A stretch of 64,000 bases of DNA, taken from assembly GCA_030704615.1 (NCBI GenBank), contig CM060732.1:47101053-47165052 (forward strand), written 5' to 3'. Source of the stretch: Takakia lepidozioides. Its lineage: Eukaryota > Streptophyta > Takakiopsida > Takakiales > Takakiaceae. A program made the position numbers and the translations under genes. The notes beneath the pieces are model-generated. The model worked only from the letters and a program-made list of their open reading frames with translations, ran no database searches and was not told the DNA's origin. Shown here one piece after another: positions 59,501-64,000 of the stretch (position 1 is the first letter of the stretch; every line of letters starts with the position of its first letter).

Positions 59501-62128
59501 CCTGAGGGTGACACTGTGCAGAGAGGAGCAACATGGAAGGAGGGTTACACTGCACCTCAGGGTGACACTGTGCAGAGAGGAGCAACAGGGAAGGAGGGTT
59601 ACACTGCACCTCAGGGTGACACTGTGCAGAGAGGAGCAACATGGAAGGAGGGTTACACTGCACCTCAGGGTGACACTGTGCAGAGAGGAGCAACAGGGAA
59701 GGAGGGTTACACTGCACCTCAGGGTGACACTGTGCAGAGAGGAGCAACAGGGAAGGAGGGTTACACTGCACCTCAAGGTGACACTACGGATACCGGTGTG
59801 GCTGACAATGGTGAGGGACATTGTCGTGGGTGACACACCATTGCCCGTGAACACTGCAACTTCCGTTGAGAGTGACATTGACATGGGTTACACTGATAGG
59901 GGTGACACCCCACAGCCAACCCACATGGTAGATGTCAGTGAGTGTAACACTGTCATGGATGACATTCCACTACCACTAGTCGTGGAAGGTGACACTCCTT
60001 TGCCACGGCCACTAGTCGCGACGGATGACGGTCTTCTGCTAGTCAACATGGTCTTGGAGGGTGCGGAGAAGGGCGACACAAACAAGGATGGCATTGAGGA
60101 GGTTGATGCAAAGAAGAGTGACATCGACATGGGTGACACGGGGAAGGGTGTCACCGAGGAGGTTGTCAGTTGGAAGGGTGACACAAAGCAGGGTCACACT
60201 GAGAAGCGTTTCACTGTGGAGAGTCACGAAGAGAAGGATGTTGCGGAGCATCTAGACACTGAGAAGAGTGACACTGCCAAGGGTGACACACATAAGATTG
60301 TTACTCAGCAGAGTGACACTGGGAAGGAACCCGATGAGAAGGGTGACACTGCGAAGAGTGACACTGATAATGCGGCCAAAGAGAAGGGTGACACTGAGAA
60401 GGTAGCCGGAGAGAAGGGCGACACTGAGATGCGTGACTCTGAGGAGGTAGCTGAAGAGAAGGGTGACACTAAGAAGAGTGACACTGAGGAGGTAGCCGAA
60501 GAGAAGGGTGACATTGAGAAGGAAGCCGAAGAGAAGGGTGACACTGAGAATCGTGACACTGAGGAGGTAGCCGAAGAGAAGGGTGACACTAAGAAGCGTG
60601 ACAAGGGGTTTGAACAGAAGGGTTACACTGACAGGGGTAGCACCGAGGAGGTGAGCTGTGACACTTCTGCCCTTGGTCAATCACCTCCCCAGCACGTCTC
60701 AGACGAGGGAGTGCAGTCTTCAGCACTTGCAGCAAACTCAGAAAAGGCACCTCTGGCTCAGAAATTCCCCCTATCGGCGGCATTGTCAGGGTTGCAGAGA
60801 ATCCCAGGAGGTCAAAACGGCCGCCTGCTCAAAGAAAGCGGTTGGCTGAACCCCCTAGCGCTGACAAAGAAGTATCTGTTCTTGTCGCACCCAAAAAACA
60901 GCGAACCAAACCGAAAGGCAAAAGTGCAGGGGTCTCGGAGGTTGACGTTGTCCAGCAGCAAGAGGTCCTTGCCAAGCACTTGCGGGAGCGTTCGAGGTAC
61001 CTCATTGTACTTTGATCCTCTCTGATTTTGAATATTGATTATAACTCTTGTATGATGCATCGTAATGTTCGTAATGTGCGGTTTGTTGTGCAGACTAAAA
61101 CAACGGTACTTGACAAAGTTCAGAATGGTGTCGGACCCTCCTGGGGCGCCCGAAGTGAAGTTTTATTATGGCGATGCCTTCCTGGCTTCTAGTCCGTTAC
61201 AGTTTTACTTGGAAGAGACAGATTTTGAGCCGATGTATAAAATAAGAGCAACTGTCACAGATGCATTGCTCTCGGGTTACAACAAACTTCTGGAGGCCAA
61301 ATTGTTTAAGGCTATCGCACCTGAGTTTGTCATCTGTGCTCCTTTTCAATGGCATGTCATGCGTACCAATGGTAACGATCTGCAGACGCTATTCGGGTTG
61401 GTGCAAGAATGGTACACTCAGGATGCCCGAGGGATGGTGTTCACAAAGAATCGAGATCTTGTGGACGTGGTTGTCATCCCTATTGTCTTCGAGTAAGTAA
61501 TTTCAGCATTGACTGAGCATGTTGGGTTACACTCCTCTATTCTAGACTGAGTTGCACTAGTGACTGCTGACTAGTTGTGTAACACCGTTTAGAGTTACAG
61601 TACAAAGGGTTACACTACTGGGTTACACCACAGCCGGTTACACCACAATGGGTTTCATTGGAGATGTTTTTTTCTATTCTGACGTAACGGCTTTGTTTGT
61701 GTTGCAGTGATCACTGGAGTGTTGCTGTTTTAGAGCGCCGAGGTCGGATAGTACATTTGGACTCCCATAAAACCATTGCCCGACCCAAACTCATTGAAGG
61801 AATTTTGCGAAATTTTGCCATAGCGTTCTTTGATTTCATGCCTGGATCTGATGACTTCAGTTACGTCATGGAGAGGATGGAATGGTTTGAGGCCAGTGTC
61901 CCCCAACAACGGAGCTGTTGGGAGTGCGGCTATTATGCACTTTGTTTTGTGCAATTTTACTTGGAGTGGAAGTTCAATGTGAAAACCACAGAAGATCGAA
62001 CCCGTCATAGGCGGGCGTTTACTGCAAGTTGGTTCAACGAGTCAACCATGATAGCTTCCCGTACTCATATGATTAGTTGGCTGTGTGACGAGATGGACAA
62101 AGACTTGGTCAGATGGCCAAAGAAATAA
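56518..62128 (+). CDS. Zinc-finger / low-complexity / Ulp1-type cysteine protease gene, 5 exons
   Basis: Exons: 56518-~57375, 57589-58468, 58899-60996, 61094-61493 and 61708-62128. The start is the ATG at 56518 (MADCYLFPGE). N-terminus: a C2HC finger (CPYCGAVKVDKSRLNRH ... C), BED-like. Exon 2 is a helical region with unknown role. Exon 3 begins acidic, then has six 18-residue repeats (EGYTAPQGDTVQRGATGK type) and a long EKGDT/EEVAEEKGDT stretch. The C-terminus is a Ulp1/C48 protease: His in DHWSVAVLERRG, Asp in IVHLDSH, Gln in PQQRS and Cys in WECGYYALC, so catalytic residues are present. Ulp1-type enzymes remove SUMO; plant copies are often carried by transposons. Within exon 3 the reading frame changes near 59810 and returns near 60780, so two compensating indels or an unseen splice are needed. 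Expression is unproven. Confidence 0.7.
57376..57588 (+). repeat. TGTAACCC-bearing intron 1
   Basis: Intron 1 is largely made of GTGTAACCC words (near 57376, 57413, 57426, 57468, 57485, 57512, 57530 and 57560). Its probable 5' splice site (CCAT|GTAACC) is itself part of one. Intron 2 (58469-58898) is similar, with about ten TGTAACCC words. Confidence 0.7.
59486..59793 (+). repeat. Coding 54-bp minisatellite (six units)
   Basis: Units start at 59486, 59540, 59594, 59648, 59702 and 59756. Each contains GAGGGTTACACTGCACC and GGGTGACACTGTGCAG, that is, the reverse complement of the words making up the satellite at 50.34-55.2 kb. Neighbouring units are nearly identical (ATGG/AGGG is the main variant). 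Confidence 0.9.
61494..61707 (+). repeat. GGGTTACA-bearing intron 4
   Basis: The intron between the two protease exons contains GGGTTACAC near 61523, 61608, 61620 and 61634. The motif lies in the opposite orientation to introns 1 and 2. Confidence 0.7.
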
Positions 62129-62149
62129 ATAGCGTCTCTTGATGCATTT

Positions 62150-63476
62150 TTGCTTCTATGTGGTTTGTTCGTAACACTTCACAGTTTGGGTTTCATGCAA
62201 TGGGCTTACATGGGGTTACACCTTATAAGGTTACATGAAGTGGAATCATAGACAAGTACTTGGGTACACCTTTGGGCCCTGGGGCAATGGGCTTACACTC
62301 TGTGGGTTCACACATAAGTGATGGGTTACACCATGCCGGGTCTCACAACGTGGGGTTACACTTATGGGTTACATACCTGGCTATGTCAGGGTCACGTTGC
62401 TGAAACAGTATACTTTCGTGGCATGTAACCCCACCTCGACTATGCGCATTTGTTTTATTTTTTATTTTTTTCGCACTGAAGTGTTTGTGCACTGAAGTTC
62501 TCAGATTTATACTACATGGGGTTACATACATGAGGGCTATGTACAATGGGTTACATACGATGGGGTCACAATAGTGTGGGGTAACATCTGGTCGGGCTAC
62601 ATACTTCTTGGAGTTACAACACTCTGGGTTACACTCACTCAAGAGGGTTACACAGTTCTAAGTTACACTGTGCACAATGAAAGTGGGCAGGGTTGCCTAT
62701 ACAAGGGCTACGTGTCGTGGGGATACATAAGATGGGGTGATGTAGCATCGGGGTTTATAGCGTGCACCCCAAATTGTACAATGGGTTACATGCGATGGGG
62801 TGACATCAATGGGGGTTACATGTGGTCGGGATACATACTTCTTGGGGTTACACAACAACAAGTTACACTCCGGAGGGCTACACTGGTCCATAACATAGGT
62901 TGAACGGAATGATTATCTATCTCATGGATTACACGTCCATGGGTTACACACAAATTGGGTTACACATAGAGGGGTTACACATACAGGGGCTAGTGTTGGT
63001 GACTAAAGGTGCTCGACTTCAACATCTTCCCACTCTGTATTGAAGGGTCATGTAACCCCGGCAGACTAACCCAGACCCTGTAGTCACATTGTAGTCACAT
63101 TGTTCTCAGAGTTACACCACTGACAGCAATATTCTATGGGGTTACATACTAGGTTACACTGTTGATAGTTACATTGCAGTTACACTTGGAGTTACACCAC
63201 AATGAGTTACACTGAAGAGGTTCACACTCATCTGTGTTACACTGTGTGGAGTACCACAGATGCAAGTTACACTAAGTAGAGCTATGTTACGTTATGAAAC
63301 CCCAGACAGTGTAACCCTGCGGTGTGTCACCCCGGCCCATGGGTGTCCCATTGAGTGGGTTACATAGGTTGAATGTGGATGGAATGGCAAAGTGAATAAC
63401 AACCCATGAACAGACATGTACTTCATATTAAACTTGGTGATCACAAAGTAAGTGTCATTGCCAATGGACTCAATGG
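62150..63476. repeat. Scattered GGGTTACA motif region downstream of the protease gene
   Basis: More than twenty GGGTTACA or close variants (TGGGTTACA, GGGGTTACAC) are spread from about 62213 to 63000. A looser mixed-orientation set runs from 63040 to 63365 (AGTTACA, TGTAACCC). Blocks 62570-62640 and 62810-62870 are partial duplicates (GGTCGGG(C/A)TACATACTTCTTGG). No supported gene; a 109-codon frame (62574-62903) is written entirely in the motif. Confidence 0.75.
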
Positions 63477-64000
63477 TCACTTACTACGGAACCGGTCTAC
63501 AAAATCTACTTTCCTGGCAAGGGACATGTTGTTTCCATCATCATTTTTTATGAATGGAACTGCTTGAAGAGGGTGCAACAGACCTTTGTCGATTCTAACT
63601 TGTAAAGTGGACAGCCTCCCACGAACACAACGAAGCTCGGCAAGCAAATGTTTGCGCATTGTTTCACTCTCATTGCCAAGAAGCGACAGGGACTTCATCT
63701 CAGATTCAATTGATGAAACATCCGATGGCTCCTGCCGACCACGCCGGGATGATGCTGAGCACTCCGTAGGCTCTGCTAGATTCACAACTTCCTCCTCTGC
63801 ATCAATATCTGGAAGTTCCGATTTCATCAACATGTGAAGACCTCCATGAATGGTCCCGAGCTTTGTGCCACAGAGCTTCACAATAAGCCCTTCCTTCAGA
63901 TTTGGCTTCATCAATTGAAGAACGCGGATTTGATGTTTGCACAAGTTACCCTTCAAAGCCCATGGACAATCGCAACAAGCCCAGGTGGTCGCAGGTGCAT
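63477..64000 (-). CDS. C-terminal part of a SWIM-finger transposase-like protein, truncated by the window edge
   Basis: The minus-strand frame is open from the window edge to a stop at 63479-63477. It begins with a SWIM-type finger, CCDCPWALKGNLCKHQ (about 63985-63935), followed by IRVLQLMKPNLKEG, an acidic linker and a probable coiled-coil tail (MRKHLLAELRCVRGRLSTLQ). SWIM fingers are the usual C-terminal DNA-contact module of MULE transposases. The catalytic part would lie to the right of the window. No stop is seen in the visible part. Confidence 0.7.
   Translation of the reverse strand, partial: APATTWACCDCPWALKGNLCKHQIRVLQLMKPNLKEGLIVKLCGTKLGTIHGGLHMLMKSELPDIDAEEEVVNLAEPTECSASSRRGRQEPSDVSSIESEMKSLSLLGNESETMRKHLLAELRCVRGRLSTLQVRIDKGLLHPLQAVPFIKNDDGNNMSLARKVDFVDRFRSK

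Noticed and set aside
59225-59884. 219-codon minus-strand frame rich in Cys/Ser/Leu
   Set aside because: Mirror of the 54-bp coding minisatellite on the plus strand.

Overview
This window is repeat-rich nuclear DNA of a eukaryote, most likely a streptophyte (charophyte alga or other seed-free plant). The evidence is a chromodomain Ty3/gypsy retrotransposon with the plant-type initiator-tRNA-Met primer site, a PPR-protein fragment, GT..AG introns, and a plant-style full-length ABCB transporter. Species cannot be fixed from sequence alone. No rRNA, convincing tRNA or CRISPR array is visible. Much of the window is mobile or tandemly repeated DNA.

Layout: 1-3480 holds a broken MULE-like transposase (minus strand, SWIM finger at the left edge). 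4258-16698 is a chromovirus-type gypsy element (minus strand, two ~99% identical LTRs, target duplication ACCGC). It is split inside its integrase by a 5,461-bp DNA transposon (7003-12463; perfect 16-bp inverted ends, 8-bp target duplication) carrying an unrecognised ORF and LINE debris. A PPR fragment follows at 16.8-17.0 kb. 17.54-20.2 kb is an array of about 22 units of ~118 bp, each with a 14-16 bp palindromic hairpin. 20.28-24.07 kb holds an intron-containing, now broken gene that looks like a ParB-like domain joined to a beta-class N4/N6 DNA methyltransferase domain. 24-27.2 kb is degenerate sequence including a 29-G run. 27222-30334 is a full-length piggyBac element (TTAA sites, 15-bp inverted ends) with one in-frame stop. 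30.95-33.9 kb is a dead LINE.

34393-42452 (minus) is the one clearly intact cellular gene: an 11-exon ABCB (P-glycoprotein/MDR-type) transporter of 1,297 codons whose exon phases all agree. Its ninth intron contains fragments of two LINE families also seen elsewhere in the window. 42.6-50.1 kb is AT-rich intergenic DNA with MITE/foldback structures and a second palindromic repeat family.

50.34-55.2 kb is a minisatellite built on TGTAACCC. The same 8-mer recurs (either strand) in the introns, flanks and exons of the next gene (56518-62128, plus), which combines an N-terminal zinc finger, long low-complexity repeats written in the same motif, and a C-terminal Ulp1-type cysteine protease. A divergent inverted copy of its zinc-finger exon lies at 55.3-55.85 kb. 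The right edge cuts into a second SWIM-finger transposase-like gene (minus strand).

The most unusual material is the ParB/methyltransferase-like gene beside the hairpin satellite, the unassigned nested DNA transposon, and the spread of one 8-mer through satellite, introns and coding sequence at 50-63 kb.
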